Shown here piece after piece: positions 8,812-16,773 of a stretch of 64,000 bases of DNA (position 1 is its first letter; each line of letters starts with the position of its first letter). The notes under the pieces are model-generated. The model saw only the letters and a program-made list of their open reading frames with translations. It was not told where the DNA came from and ran no database searches. The position numbers were made by a program, and so were the translations under genes. Source of the DNA: Sediminibacterium sp. KACHI17 (GTDB lineage Bacteria > Bacteroidota > Bacteroidia > Chitinophagales > Chitinophagaceae); NCBI RefSeq assembly GCF_040362915.1, contig NZ_AP029612.1, forward strand, positions 2,480,001 to 2,544,000, written 5' to 3'.

Positions 8812-9665
8812 GATTGAATGGCTAAAGAATGAATGAATAATGCGATCTCGTCTGTCACCACGTTTAACTGTGGTAATTTTTTTTCCATGGTAACAACCGG
8901 TGCTACAGTATCAGCAAATTGTTTCTCGTCATATTGATAAATTGTCCATTCGTTGTTTTGGTATTCGAGTGCAGTCAGATTTTCGATCCAGTCGCCACTG
9001 TTGAGATAAATAACAGAACCTTCTTTTGTGGTGATCACTCTTTTTTGTGGTTGATGGATATGTCCACAGATCACATAGTCATATTTTTTTTCGATGGCCA
9101 GTTCTGCAGCAGTTTGTTCAAAATTGCCGATCCATGATACAGCCTTCTTCACGCTGTTCTTTACTTTTTTACTAAAGCTCATCTTCTCTCTTCCCATCAT
9201 CTTCAGGCATCTGTTGATCAGACTATTGATCAGGATAAGCAGATCATAACCATGTCCGCCAAGTTTGGCCAATAGTTTTGCACTGCCTTTGGTTGTTGCA
9301 TCAAATACATCACCATGAAAGATCCAGGTCATTTTACCATTGATCTCCATCACCACTTTATCGGTCAACTGGAAATTCCCCATATGCATATCTGAGTAGC
9401 GACGCAAAGCTTCATCATGATTACCGGTGATATAAATGACGCGTGTTCCTTTGCTTAAAAGGTGCATGATCTCTTTGATCACTTGCATATGTGCAACAGG
9501 GAAGTATCTTTTATTGAATTGCCAGATATCAATGATATCACCATTGAGAACAAGAATTTGCGGCTGAATACTTTTCAGATAGTTGACAATCTCTTTGGCA
9601 TGACAACCATAAGTGCCTAAATGCAGATCACTCATCACCACAACATCAAGCGGACGTCTTTCCAT
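8808..9665 (-). CDS. Calcineurin-like metallophosphoesterase, LpxH-like
   Basis: The 285 residues show all dimetal phosphoesterase motifs: DLHLG, LNGDIIDIW, GNHDEALRR, IFHGDVFD and CGHIHQPQ. They resemble UDP-2,3-diacylglucosamine pyrophosphatase (LpxH) and related proteins that hydrolyse lipid-linked phosphoanhydrides. The insertion LINSLINRCLKMMGREKMSFSKKV is the kind of helical cap that recognises a lipid substrate. Whether this is the genuine lipid A enzyme or a paralogue is unclear, because no other lpx genes are present here. It overlaps the glycosyltransferase gene by 4 bp, so the two are translated as one unit. Confidence 0.85.
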   Translation of the reverse strand: MERRPLDVVVMSDLHLGTYGCHAKEIVNYLKSIQPQILVLNGDIIDIWQFNKRYFPVAHMQVIKEIMHLLSKGTRVIYITGNHDEALRRYSDMHMGNFQLTDKVVMEINGKMTWIFHGDVFDATTKGSAKLLAKLGGHGYDLLILINSLINRCLKMMGREKMSFSKKVKNSVKKAVSWIGNFEQTAAELAIEKKYDYVICGHIHQPQKRVITTKEGSVIYLNSGDWIENLTALEYQNNEWTIYQYDEKQFADTVAPVVTMEKKLPQLNVVTDEIALFIHSLAIQS

Positions 9666-9741
9666 ACATCATGAGGTTTTACAAAACTGCTCATATAGTA
9701 TGAATAGAATGTTAGGAGGGGATGAAGAAATTGTTATGGTG

Positions 9742-9823
9742 GGTAGTCCATGGTCCATAGTCAATAGTCCATAGGAGTACAAATCATTTACCATGTACTA
9801 TCGACTATGGACCATGGACTACC
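9742..9823. repeat. Intergenic palindrome made of GTCCATAG/GTCCATGG words
   Basis: The arms 9742-9770 and 9795-9823 (29 bp each) are inverted repeats with two mismatches around a 24-nt loop. Each arm is a tandem of near-identical words: TAGTCCATGG, TCCATAGTC, AATAGTCC. The element starts three bases after the SDR gene's stop and lies upstream of the phosphoesterase start, so it could end the SDR transcript. Confidence 0.85.
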
Positions 9824-9825
9824 TC

Positions 9826-10524
9826 CTACAAATCCCCCAACTGCGGGCGTAAAATAATGTCTTCTGGTACGGCCATGGGAGAGAGGTGGGCTGCTGCATA
9901 AACCATTTTGGCAATATCAGCAGCTTCCATGATGCGTTTGGGATCGATGTTGAATCCATCCCAGCTGGCTGTCATGGCAGCACCGGGATATACAGCAGTT
10001 ACTTTGATGCCGTGTGGTTTCATTTCTTCTCTGAGGTTGCGACTAAATCCTGCCAATGCAAATTTGCTGATGCTATAGCTGCCTCCATTAGTATAAGCAT
10101 GTAAGGAGGCAATGGAACAGATGTTGAAGATATGTCCGGACTTGGCTTCCATCATCGCCGGTAATAAAGCGCGGGTGAGGTGATAAGCGCTGAAGAGATT
10201 TGCTTGTAACATCTCCTCTAAAGCACCTTCCGGTTCATTGTGTACACTACCGGGAATAAAATTACCTGCATTGTTGACGATAATATCAGGGGTTCCTTGT
10301 TGTAAACACCATGTTGCAAATGCCTGTACCTCTGACTTTACAGACATATCAGTTGGTCTAGCTTGTATATTGGCATTGGGAAAACGGGTCTGTAGTTCCT
10401 GAACACAGTCATACAAAGATTTCTCACCTCTACTGCAAAGCAAAAGATGATGACCATCTTGTGCAAAGCAAGCAGCAATTGCTTTTCCGATACCTTTAGA
10501 GGCCCCTGTAATAACAATTTTCAT
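9826..10524 (-). CDS. Short-chain dehydrogenase/reductase
   Basis: This is a classical 232-residue SDR. The NAD(P)-binding motif is TGASKGIGKA near residue 7, NNAGN is present near residue 85, and the catalytic triad is Ser (ICSIAS) with Tyr and Lys in YSISKFALAG. The basic residue in CSRG after the second strand suggests NADPH preference. The family reduces 3-oxoacyl groups, sugars and many ketones; the substrate cannot be assigned. The start is ATG at 10524, and the gene is divergent from the YjjG-like phosphatase. A long palindrome follows its stop. Confidence 0.9.
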   Translation of the reverse strand: MKIVITGASKGIGKAIAACFAQDGHHLLLCSRGEKSLYDCVQELQTRFPNANIQARPTDMSVKSEVQAFATWCLQQGTPDIIVNNAGNFIPGSVHNEPEGALEEMLQANLFSAYHLTRALLPAMMEAKSGHIFNICSIASLHAYTNGGSYSISKFALAGFSRNLREEMKPHGIKVTAVYPGAAMTASWDGFNIDPKRIMEAADIAKMVYAAAHLSPMAVPEDIILRPQLGDL

Positions 10525-10628
10525 AAACAGAAGGATGATTAGCGCACTACGAAGTAAATCATTTTATATTGATTCTATTCACTAATTCTTTAGTAACAGT
10601 AATTGATAAGAGCTGTTCAATTAGACAT

Positions 10629-10636
10629 TAACTTTG
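10629..10636 (+). promoter_or_regulatory. Bacteroidetes -7 box TAACTTTG of the YjjG-like gene
   Basis: TAACTTTG fits the Bacteroidetes -7 consensus TAnnTTTG. It ends only 4 bp before the ATG at 10641, so transcription would begin at or next to the start codon and the mRNA would be nearly leaderless. A TTG at 10603-10605 is a possible -33 element, with a slightly long 23-bp spacer. Confidence 0.5.
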
Positions 10637-10640
10637 CCAT

Positions 10641-11336
10641 ATGCGCTATCGTCATATTTTCTTTGATCTGGATCATACGCTATGGGATTTTGAAACCAAT
10701 GCTAAAGATACTTTGCATGATCTGTATCATATTCATGATCTCAGTAAAAGAGGTATTGAAGATTTCAATGGATTCTTTGATCGATACAGTTATCACAATG
10801 AGCGTTTGTGGGATCGATATACCAAGGGATTTATAAAGCAAGATGAGTTGAGATGGAAAAGGATGTGGCTGACTTTGTTAGATTATAAATTGGCTGATGA
10901 AGAGCTCTCTCGTAATATGGCTATTCAGTTTTTGGACAAACTGCCTACAAAAAAAGCCATCTTCCCCTATACCTTCGAAATACTGGAATACCTCAAGAAT
11001 AAAGGGTATAACCTTCATCTTGTGACAAATGGCTTTGAAAAAGTACAACACAATAAATTGCAGAGCTCCGGATTGCATGCATATTTTGAAGCAGTGATCA
11101 CATCAGAAGCAAGCAATAGCTTAAAGCCGCATAAAGAGATCTTTGATTATGCATTTCAGCAAACAGGGGCTAAGGAATCAGAGAGTGTTATGATCGGGGA
11201 TAATCTTGATGCGGATATACAGGGAGGTATCAATGCTGGTATGGATACTGTTTTTGTGAATCATCTGAATATTAAAGCACATATACAACCTACCTATACG
11301 GTATATCACCTTAAAGAGTTAGAAAATATCTTATAA
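10641..11336 (+). CDS. HAD-family noncanonical pyrimidine nucleotidase, YjjG-like
   Basis: The 231-residue haloacid dehalogenase-like phosphatase has HAD motif I FFDLDHTLWDF, motif II LVTNGF, motif III lysine in LKPHKEIFDYAF and motif IV MIGDNLDADIQGG. The all-helical cap between motifs I and II and the overall size match YjjG, a house-cleaning 5'-nucleotidase that removes noncanonical pyrimidine nucleotides. The start MRYRHIFFD is fixed by closeness to motif I. The gene ends in a perfect 44-bp palindrome that is an excellent bidirectional terminator. General HAD phosphatase activity is certain; the YjjG substrate range is inferred. Confidence 0.9.
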   Translation: MRYRHIFFDLDHTLWDFETNAKDTLHDLYHIHDLSKRGIEDFNGFFDRYSYHNERLWDRYTKGFIKQDELRWKRMWLTLLDYKLADEELSRNMAIQFLDKLPTKKAIFPYTFEILEYLKNKGYNLHLVTNGFEKVQHNKLQSSGLHAYFEAVITSEASNSLKPHKEIFDYAFQQTGAKESESVMIGDNLDADIQGGINAGMDTVFVNHLNIKAHIQPTYTVYHLKELENIL

Positions 11337-11376
11337 ATAAAAAAGGATGTTCATTTGAACATCCTTTTTTATTTAT
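11333..11376. terminator. Perfect bidirectional intrinsic terminator
   Basis: The arms 11333-11353 and 11356-11376 are exact 21-bp inverted repeats with only TT between them. The core is GGATGTTCA/TGAACATCC, flanked by A-run and T-run tails on both strands, so it can terminate the YjjG-like gene on the + strand and the small secreted gene on the - strand. Confidence 0.93.
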
Positions 11377-11388
11377 AACAGAAAAGAA

Positions 11389-11601
11389 TTAAGCCTTTGT
11401 GGTTTTCTTCGCTTCTGCTTTTTTAGTGTCTTTTGTTTCCTTTGTTTCTTTTTTAGCATCCTTACTGCAGCACTCTTTTTCTTCTTTGCTACATTCTTTT
11501 GCTTTTGCACATTTTTTACCACCACCGTGCTTATGGTCATTGGCAAATGATGCTCCTGTTACCAGGAAAGCTGCCATTGCGAGTACAATTACTTTTTTCA
11601 T
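11389..11601 (-). CDS. Small secreted Lys/Cys-rich protein
   Basis: The 70-residue protein starts with a clear signal peptide, MKKVIVLAMAAFLVTGASFA, probably cut after SFA. The mature part holds HKHGGG, four cysteines (KKCAKAKECSKEEKECCSK) and a low-complexity Lys/Thr/Glu tail of KET, KDT and KKAE repeats. The His and paired Cys could bind metal ions in the periplasm, but this is inference and I do not recognise a named family. Many Bacteroidetes carry similar small lysine-rich secreted proteins. It converges on the YjjG-like gene and shares its terminator. Confidence 0.7.
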   Translation of the reverse strand: MKKVIVLAMAAFLVTGASFANDHKHGGGKKCAKAKECSKEEKECCSKDAKKETKETKDTKKAEAKKTTKA

Positions 11602-11670
11602 ATGATTCGTTTTAGTTTTTTAGAGCTAATTCAAATATACGGAATGGAGGGTTGAAATTGTGTTAAAATG

Positions 11671-11833
11671 TTTGGGATATCGGGGTATTGGGTAATTGGG
11701 TTATCGGGTAATCAGGTAATCAGGGTATTGGGTTATCAGGTAATCGGGGTATCGGGTTGTGGGAGGTTGATATACCATCATTACCCAATTACCCAATCAC
11801 CTGATTACCTGATTACCCGATATCCCAATACCC
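11671..11833. repeat. Long palindrome of tandem GGGTAAT/GGGTATTG words
   Basis: The left half (about 11671-11755) is a tandem of variant words GGGTATTG, GGTAATTG, GGTTATCG and GGTAATCA. The right half (about 11777-11833) is their reverse complement in runs such as TTACCCAATTACCCAATCA. The full arms can form a hairpin of more than 50 bp with several alternative registers. It abuts the stop of the FAH-family gene at 11834. It is not a CRISPR: there are no unique spacers between the repeats. Confidence 0.85.
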
Positions 11834-12838
11834 TCACTTCTTCCTCGCGAGAATAGAGAAATCGGTATCTTCTTTCACGATCGTATTTTCAAGTACCCCA
11901 ATACCGTCGATCTCCATTTTAACGATATCTCCGGGTTGTAACCATTGTTCCTGGTAATTAGGGTCATTCAATTTTCCGGTACCATTGAGTTCCAGAAAAC
12001 AACCGGTTCCAACTGTGCCGCTTCCAATCACGTCTCCCGGATGTAGCTGTACTCCATAAGCGCAACGCTCAATGATCTCTGCAAAGGTCCAGTCCATATC
12101 TCCTACATTGCCTTCGCTGACTTGTACGCCATTCACCCAACACTTCATGCCTAAGTTCCAGTTCTTGCCGGTATGTCCGGGTTTAGCCGGTATTTCATAG
12201 GATTCCAATTCATCGAGTGTAACAAGACATGGCCCGATCACTGTTGAGAAATCTTTTCCTTTGGCCGGACCAAGATTCAATAACATCTCTTCCATTTGTA
12301 ATCTTCTTGCACTCATATCATTCATGATCATCAGCCCACCGATATAGCTGTCTGCTTCTTCTGCCGGAATATTTCTTCCACTTTTGCAGATCACGATAGC
12401 CGCTTCTAATTCAAAATCCAATTTTTCAAAATGATCGGGCATACAATGGATATCACCCGGTCCTTGAATGCTATGGTGATTGGTGAAATAAAAGATCGGA
12501 TATTGATCAAACTCAGGTATCATATCTACCTTACGATTCCGACGTGCTGCTGCAACGTGTTGACGAAACGCATAACCATCCCTGCAAGAAGTTGGAAAGG
12601 GTACAGGTGCCAATAAATGTTGCCCTTGTATAGCTACACCTTTTTCTTTTCCGATCCTGCCATCTTTGATCGCAGCATTGACTTGTTGTGCGATTGGGAA
12701 CATGTCATCCCAATATTGTAGAAACATATTCATGCTACTCGGCAGTTCGGGATGCACCAGGTCACAATCAAACAAATAACCATCTACTAAAAATGCAAGT
12801 TGATCACGACCTTCGGATAAGTAAGAAACAAGTTTCAT
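11834..12838 (-). CDS. Fumarylacetoacetate hydrolase family protein
   Basis: The 334-residue protein has the FAH fold: YFTNHHSIQGPGD, the metal-binding acidic cluster FELEAAIVICKSGRNI, IGGLMIMNDMSARRLQ, KGKDFSTVIGPCLVT and GSGTVGTGCFLE. Family enzymes cleave C-C bonds of acylpyruvates or fumarylacetoacetate with a divalent metal, usually in aromatic amino-acid breakdown. The size and motifs are close to proteins annotated as fumarylacetoacetate hydrolase in Bacteroidetes, but no other tyrosine-catabolic gene lies here. An upstream ATG at 12916 would add 26 residues. I chose 12838 (MKLVSYLSEGRDQLAF) because the extension lies inside a repeat element. Confidence 0.88.
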   Translation of the reverse strand: MKLVSYLSEGRDQLAFLVDGYLFDCDLVHPELPSSMNMFLQYWDDMFPIAQQVNAAIKDGRIGKEKGVAIQGQHLLAPVPFPTSCRDGYAFRQHVAAARRNRKVDMIPEFDQYPIFYFTNHHSIQGPGDIHCMPDHFEKLDFELEAAIVICKSGRNIPAEEADSYIGGLMIMNDMSARRLQMEEMLLNLGPAKGKDFSTVIGPCLVTLDELESYEIPAKPGHTGKNWNLGMKCWVNGVQVSEGNVGDMDWTFAEIIERCAYGVQLHPGDVIGSGTVGTGCFLELNGTGKLNDPNYQEQWLQPGDIVKMEIDGIGVLENTIVKEDTDFSILARKK

Positions 12839-12876
12839 AATGCAATCATTTGAGGGGCGAAAATAGTTTAAAAAAT

Positions 12877-12953
12877 CTCTGCGAAACTCTTTTTCTCTTT
12901 TCTCTGCGGTGATCATTCACGGAGAGAAAGAAGTACGCGAAGGTTGCGCAGAG
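12877..12953. repeat. Degenerate CTCTGCG palindromic repeat
   Basis: The sequence begins CTCTGCGAAACTC and ends GGTTGCGCAGAG, with inner arms TTTCTCTGCGGTG and CACGGAGAGAAAG. The halves are only roughly complementary, so it looks like a decayed member of the same general kind of element as 15528-15607. It lies just upstream of the FAH-family start and contains the in-frame extension rejected there. Confidence 0.6.
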
Positions 12954-12993
12954 ACTAGTTAAACAGGTATCTTTATTGACCCAAAACAGCCGC

Positions 12994-15522
12994 ATGAAAA
13001 GAATAATATTGTTTGTTGGCGTGTTCGCACTTGTTCTATGCTTTGCGTTTAAGAAACCAGAGAACCAACAACATTGGATTCGTATCAATCAACTGGGCTA
13101 TACTCCAAATGGTAGTAAGGTTGCAGTATGGTGTAGTAAAGAGAATTTTTTACCGGAAAAGATCGAGTTGGTAAATGCTGAGACGAATCAAACCGTTTAC
13201 TCCATTGATCAATTGGAAGCTTTTGGCGCTTATGGCCCATTCAATAAAACGGCACGCGTTCGGTTTACTTCATTTCGTAAACCCGGACGATATTTTCTTC
13301 GTGCAGGTAATACTGTATCACCCATTTTTAAAATTGATCAGGATGTATATAAAGGAACCGCTGATTTCTGTTTGCGTTATATGCTGCAACAAAGAAGTGG
13401 ATTCAACCCGTATTTAAAAGACAGTTGCCATACATACGATGGATATACTTTATATGGCCCCATGCCGGATAGTACACATATTGATGTAAGTGGCGGTTGG
13501 CATGATGCGAGTGATTATTTACAATATACGACCACTTCTGCCAATGCTACATGGCATTTATTATCTGCCTATCAAAGTTTTGGAAGGGTATTCACGGATG
13601 AAAAACAAGCCAATGGATTAGATGGGAAAAATGGCGTAGCCGATATTCTGGATGAAGCAAAATGGGGATTGGATTGGCTATTCAAAATGAATCCCTCAGA
13701 TGGTATCATGTTCAATCAATTGGGCGATGACAGAGACCATGTGAAAATGCGTATCCCGAAAGAAGACACCAACTATTATGGGAAAGGATTTGAACGACCT
13801 GTTTATTTTGTTTCAGGCAAACCGCAAGTAAGGGGTAAGTTCATGAATGCAACTACAGGCACTGCTTCAACAGCCGGTAAATATGCAAGTACATTTGCAT
13901 TAGCAGCGCAAGTTTATCAAGAGAAAGATCAAAGTTTCTCCCAAAAATTATTACAAAAAGCGGAAGCGGCCTATCGTTATGGAAAGAAATATCCGGGTGT
14001 TGCACAAACCGCGTCTGTTAAATCACCTTATATCTATGCAGAAGGAAATTGGGTGGATGATATGGAACTTGCAGCCGCAACACTAGCGCAAACGAAAGCG
14101 GCTAAAGATGACAGTTATCACACAGATGCTTATTCCTTTGCTAAAAAAGAACCCATTACACCGTGGTTGGGAAAAGATACGGCCCATCATTATGAATGGT
14201 ATCCGTTTGTGAATGCCGGTCACTATGTGTTAGCAAATGGAGCATCAAGTCATCATCAGCGTGATACCCTCCATGATTATTATGAAGCAGGGATCAAAGC
14301 TGTTTGGAATAAGGCTAAACAAAATGCTTTTTATAGAGGTATTCCATTTATATGGTGTAGTAATAACCTTACGGTTTCATTTGCATTGCAATGTTATTGG
14401 TATCGGAAAATGACAGGCGATGATACTTACAACGAATTAGAACAAGCTAATATTGATTGGATCTTTGGTTGTAATCCATGGGGAACGAGCATGGTATATG
14501 GATTGCCTTCATGGGGCGACACCCCTGTGGATCCTCACTCCGCTTTTACACACTTAAAGAATTATCCTATTGATGGGGGATTGGTGGATGGTCCTGTTTA
14601 CACAGCGATCTATAAAAATCTGATCGGTATTACACTGAATGAACCTGACGAATACGCCGCGTTTCAAAGTGATTTGGCTGTTTATCATGATGATTATGGT
14701 GATTATAGTACAAATGAACCCACCATGGATGGAACTGCATCCTTGATCTATTTATTGGCAGCAAAAGAAAATGAAACAATACCAACAACTGAAAGTGGGT
14801 GGACAGCTTATCCTCCAATCAATCCGGCTTTTACATTACAGCATGGAGCTATTGTGAGAGGTGATACAACTAAGAAATCTATTGCCATTGTTTTTACTGC
14901 CGATGAGTACGTAGAGGGATTACCAACGATTCAAAAAATTTTGCAAGAAGAGAATATTAAAGCATCTTTCTTTTTCACCGGAAGACTGTATCGCAATAAA
15001 GTGTATCATCCGATCATTCAACAACTATATCAACAACAACATTATTTTGGAGCACATTCTGATCAGCATATTTTATACAATGATTGGAAGAACAGGGATA
15101 GTCTTTTGGTGACAAGAGATTCTTTGGAAAGAGATTATTTCAATAATATAGAAGCAATGAATGCACTTGGTTTATGGAATAATAACAGGCCAGAATATTT
15201 TATTCCACCTTATGAGTGGTGGAATAAAAAAGTGACAAAGTGGTTTTCACAAAGACTGGTTCGATTGGTGAGTTTTACACCCGGCACAAGAACCAATGCA
15301 GATTATACTTGGCCGGAGATGGGGGCATCTTATAAATCAAGTGAAGAACTCATTGAACTTCTCAAAGCATTTGAAGTAAAGCATACATTAAATGGTGCGA
15401 TCTTGTTGATACACGCAGGAACAGATCCGAGACGAAAAGATAAGTTGTACGATCGTTTACCTGATATTATCCATTCGTTGAAGACAAAAGGGTATCACTT
15501 CACAACCATTGATAAATTATAG
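12994..15522 (+). CDS. GH9 family glycosidase fused to polysaccharide-deacetylase-like domain
   Basis: The 842-residue secreted protein starts with a signal peptide (KRIILFVGVFALVLCFAF). Residues about 25-115 form the Ig-like N-terminal cellulase domain (WIRINQLGYTPNGSKVAVW). The GH9 catalytic domain follows, with GGWHDASDYLQY carrying the expected catalytic aspartates (D171 and D174), DILDEAKWGLDWLF, and YSTNEPTMDG with the likely proton donor E575. From residue about 620 a NodB-like domain begins: FTADEYVEG replaces the usual TFDDG, while GAHSDQH keeps the HSxxH metal motif and ILLIHAG the last motif. Family knowledge predicts hydrolysis of beta-1,4-glucans or related oligosaccharides in the periplasm or outside the cell. 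Deacetylase activity is uncertain because motif 1 is altered. I chose ATG 12994 over the in-frame TTG at 12976. Confidence 0.88.
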   Translation: MKRIILFVGVFALVLCFAFKKPENQQHWIRINQLGYTPNGSKVAVWCSKENFLPEKIELVNAETNQTVYSIDQLEAFGAYGPFNKTARVRFTSFRKPGRYFLRAGNTVSPIFKIDQDVYKGTADFCLRYMLQQRSGFNPYLKDSCHTYDGYTLYGPMPDSTHIDVSGGWHDASDYLQYTTTSANATWHLLSAYQSFGRVFTDEKQANGLDGKNGVADILDEAKWGLDWLFKMNPSDGIMFNQLGDDRDHVKMRIPKEDTNYYGKGFERPVYFVSGKPQVRGKFMNATTGTASTAGKYASTFALAAQVYQEKDQSFSQKLLQKAEAAYRYGKKYPGVAQTASVKSPYIYAEGNWVDDMELAAATLAQTKAAKDDSYHTDAYSFAKKEPITPWLGKDTAHHYEWYPFVNAGHYVLANGASSHHQRDTLHDYYEAGIKAVWNKAKQNAFYRGIPFIWCSNNLTVSFALQCYWYRKMTGDDTYNELEQANIDWIFGCNPWGTSMVYGLPSWGDTPVDPHSAFTHLKNYPIDGGLVDGPVYTAIYKNLIGITLNEPDEYAAFQSDLAVYHDDYGDYSTNEPTMDGTASLIYLLAAKENETIPTTESGWTAYPPINPAFTLQHGAIVRGDTTKKSIAIVFTADEYVEGLPTIQKILQEENIKASFFFTGRLYRNKVYHPIIQQLYQQQHYFGAHSDQHILYNDWKNRDSLLVTRDSLERDYFNNIEAMNALGLWNNNRPEYFIPPYEWWNKKVTKWFSQRLVRLVSFTPGTRTNADYTWPEMGASYKSSEELIELLKAFEVKHTLNGAILLIHAGTDPRRKDKLYDRLPDIIHSLKTKGYHFTTIDKL

Positions 15523-15527
15523 ACCTC

Positions 15528-15607
15528 TTTCTGTGTATGTCTGTGCTTTCAGTGGCAATCTTTCCAACTAAATATATTGCCACTGAAAGCACAGAGAGGC
15601 ACAGAAA
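15528..15607. repeat. Intergenic palindrome, CACAGAG/CTTTCAGTGGC class
   Basis: The 32-bp arms (15528-15559 and 15576-15607) match at 28 positions in inverted orientation. The inner 20 bp, TCTGTGCTTTCAGTGGCAAT, is perfect, and the loop is 16 nt. It lies between the stops of the convergent GH9 gene and the 94-residue gene. A lone arm closely related to its right half occurs at 23609-23640. Confidence 0.85.
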
Positions 15608-15613
15608 TGTTTT

Positions 15614-15898
15614 TTACCATTTTTCTTCTTCTGAGCTCTCCCAATCTTTTTGTTTGAAAGCTTCTCTCGATCTCTTTTTTTCTTCTTGTCTGTCAACGAT
15701 CAGTTGAGCAATCAATTCACCGGCGTTTTGATCGGGATGATCAGCGAGTGTTTGTTTGAGTTTTTTCTCGTTGATATCTAGTCGATACAGTAATAATACC
15801 AATTGATTAAAATCTTGCGTGATCAGCTCATTCACAAAAGCAACCAACTGATTCCATGTGTACGATTCTATTTTGAAAAGGTCATTCTGAGCAGACAT
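15614..15898 (-). CDS. Hypothetical small helical protein
   Basis: The 94-residue protein has no signal peptide or membrane segment and looks almost wholly helical. The middle contains NELITQDFNQLVLLLYRLDINEKKLKQTLADHPDQNAGELIAQLIVDRQ, given here only as the region of residues 23-71. The C-terminal 20 residues are highly charged (EEKKRSREAFKQ, SSEEEKW). I do not recognise a named domain. It is convergent with the GH9 gene and separated from it by a palindrome. A standard ATG start and balanced codon use make it likely to be a real gene. Confidence 0.65.
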   Translation of the reverse strand: MSAQNDLFKIESYTWNQLVAFVNELITQDFNQLVLLLYRLDINEKKLKQTLADHPDQNAGELIAQLIVDRQEEKKRSREAFKQKDWESSEEEKW

Positions 15899-16009
15899 AG
15901 AATAAAGTTAAACCAATAAGATGAGCTGCTTTATCCATTCAAAATCAATCCATTAAGTCAATACAGTTGTACAAATTGTTAAAATTTTATTACAAAATGT
16001 AAAATAAAT

Positions 16010-16040
16010 TTGACAAAATGAAAAATCGTTTTTACGTTTG
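16010..16040 (+). promoter_or_regulatory. Bacteroidetes promoter TTG-N20-TACGTTTG
   Basis: TTG at 16010-16012 and TACGTTTG at 16033-16040 form a full Bacteroidetes sigma-A-type promoter with a 20-bp spacer. It lies 22 bp before ATG 16062 of the membrane protein/XRE pair. Just upstream, TACAAAATGTA (about 15990-16001) is a small dyad that the XRE protein might bind (inference). Confidence 0.7.
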
Positions 16041-16061
16041 CAATATCAAATCAAACAAAAT

Positions 16062-16511
16062 ATGAAACAGATCAAATTATTCCCGCATAGCTTTCAGCGC
16101 ATCGGTTATGTCTTATTAGTGCCGTTTCTGGCATTGGGTATTGCGCATATGTTTTTTGAATTCAACCCATCCTGGCTGGAATTTAAAATGAACCTGAAAG
16201 GTCCTTTGGAGTTTAGCGCGAGTCAGAATTTCACGGATGAGTTGGCTTCTGTAGGACTGATCGTTAGTCTTATTTTTATCGCCTTCTCAAAAGAGACCAT
16301 CGAAGATGAAGCCATTCAGTTCTTTCGATTGGAAGCCTTACAATGGGCCGTCTATGCCAACTACTTGGTATTGATTATCAGTATTTTGGCTGTTTATGGG
16401 ACTACTTTTTTTCAGGTGATGACATATAATATGTTTACAGTCCTCATCATCTTTATCCTTCGTTTTAGATACATATTGTTTCAATATAATAAAGCCAGCT
16501 ATGAAAAATAA
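16062..16511 (+). CDS. Four-helix membrane protein co-transcribed with XRE regulator
   Basis: The 149-residue protein has about four hydrophobic segments: RIGYVLLVPFLALGIAHMFF, ELASVGLIVSLIFIAF, WAVYANYLVLIISILAVYGTTFF and MFTVLIIFILRFRYILF. It has no signal-cleavage motif and no family I can name. An in-frame TTG at 16038 lies inside the promoter -7 box, so ATG 16062 is the start. It overlaps the XRE regulator gene by 11 bp. Pairs of a small integral membrane protein and a short YozG-like XRE regulator are frequent in Firmicutes and Bacteroidetes and probably form a self-regulated unit. Confidence 0.75.
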   Translation: MKQIKLFPHSFQRIGYVLLVPFLALGIAHMFFEFNPSWLEFKMNLKGPLEFSASQNFTDELASVGLIVSLIFIAFSKETIEDEAIQFFRLEALQWAVYANYLVLIISILAVYGTTFFQVMTYNMFTVLIIFILRFRYILFQYNKASYEK

Positions 16512-16701
16512 GATCAAAGTGCAAAGGGCCATTCATAATCTGACACAGGATGATCTGGCTAAAAAAATTGCGGTAAGCCGACAAACCATCAATACCATGG
16601 AATCAGGAAAATATGTGCCGTCAACTGTATTGGCACTCAAAATGGCCAAATTATTCGGCGTTCCGGTAGAAGAACTGTTTGAATTAGAGGACGAAGATTA
16701 A
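16501..16701 (+). CDS. XRE-family transcriptional regulator (YozG-like)
   Basis: The 66-residue protein is essentially one helix-turn-helix domain: LTQDDLAKKIAVSRQTINTM followed by ESGKYVPSTVLALKMAKLFG and the acidic tail EELFELEDED. This is the short Cro/C1-type family seen as YozG. It binds DNA as a dimer and often controls its own operon with a membrane-protein partner. It overlaps the upstream membrane protein by 11 bp, showing translational coupling. Possible targets are the promoter at 16010-16040 and genes downstream. Confidence 0.9.
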   Translation: MKNKIKVQRAIHNLTQDDLAKKIAVSRQTINTMESGKYVPSTVLALKMAKLFGVPVEELFELEDED

Positions 16702-16773
16702 TTTTTTTACCTCTTTCCAACCTTTTAGTGTAACACAACTCTTTAATTGGAGTTAAGTAAATAAGTCATACGT

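Noticed and set aside
11671..11833. CRISPR-like array
   Set aside because: Repeats are contiguous short words with variants and no unique spacers, and there are no cas genes in the window.
11668..11856. Open frame through the GGGTAAT palindrome that looks like a repeat protein
   Set aside because: The repetitive residues come from the tandem DNA words. The frame has no start signal and overlaps the FAH gene end.
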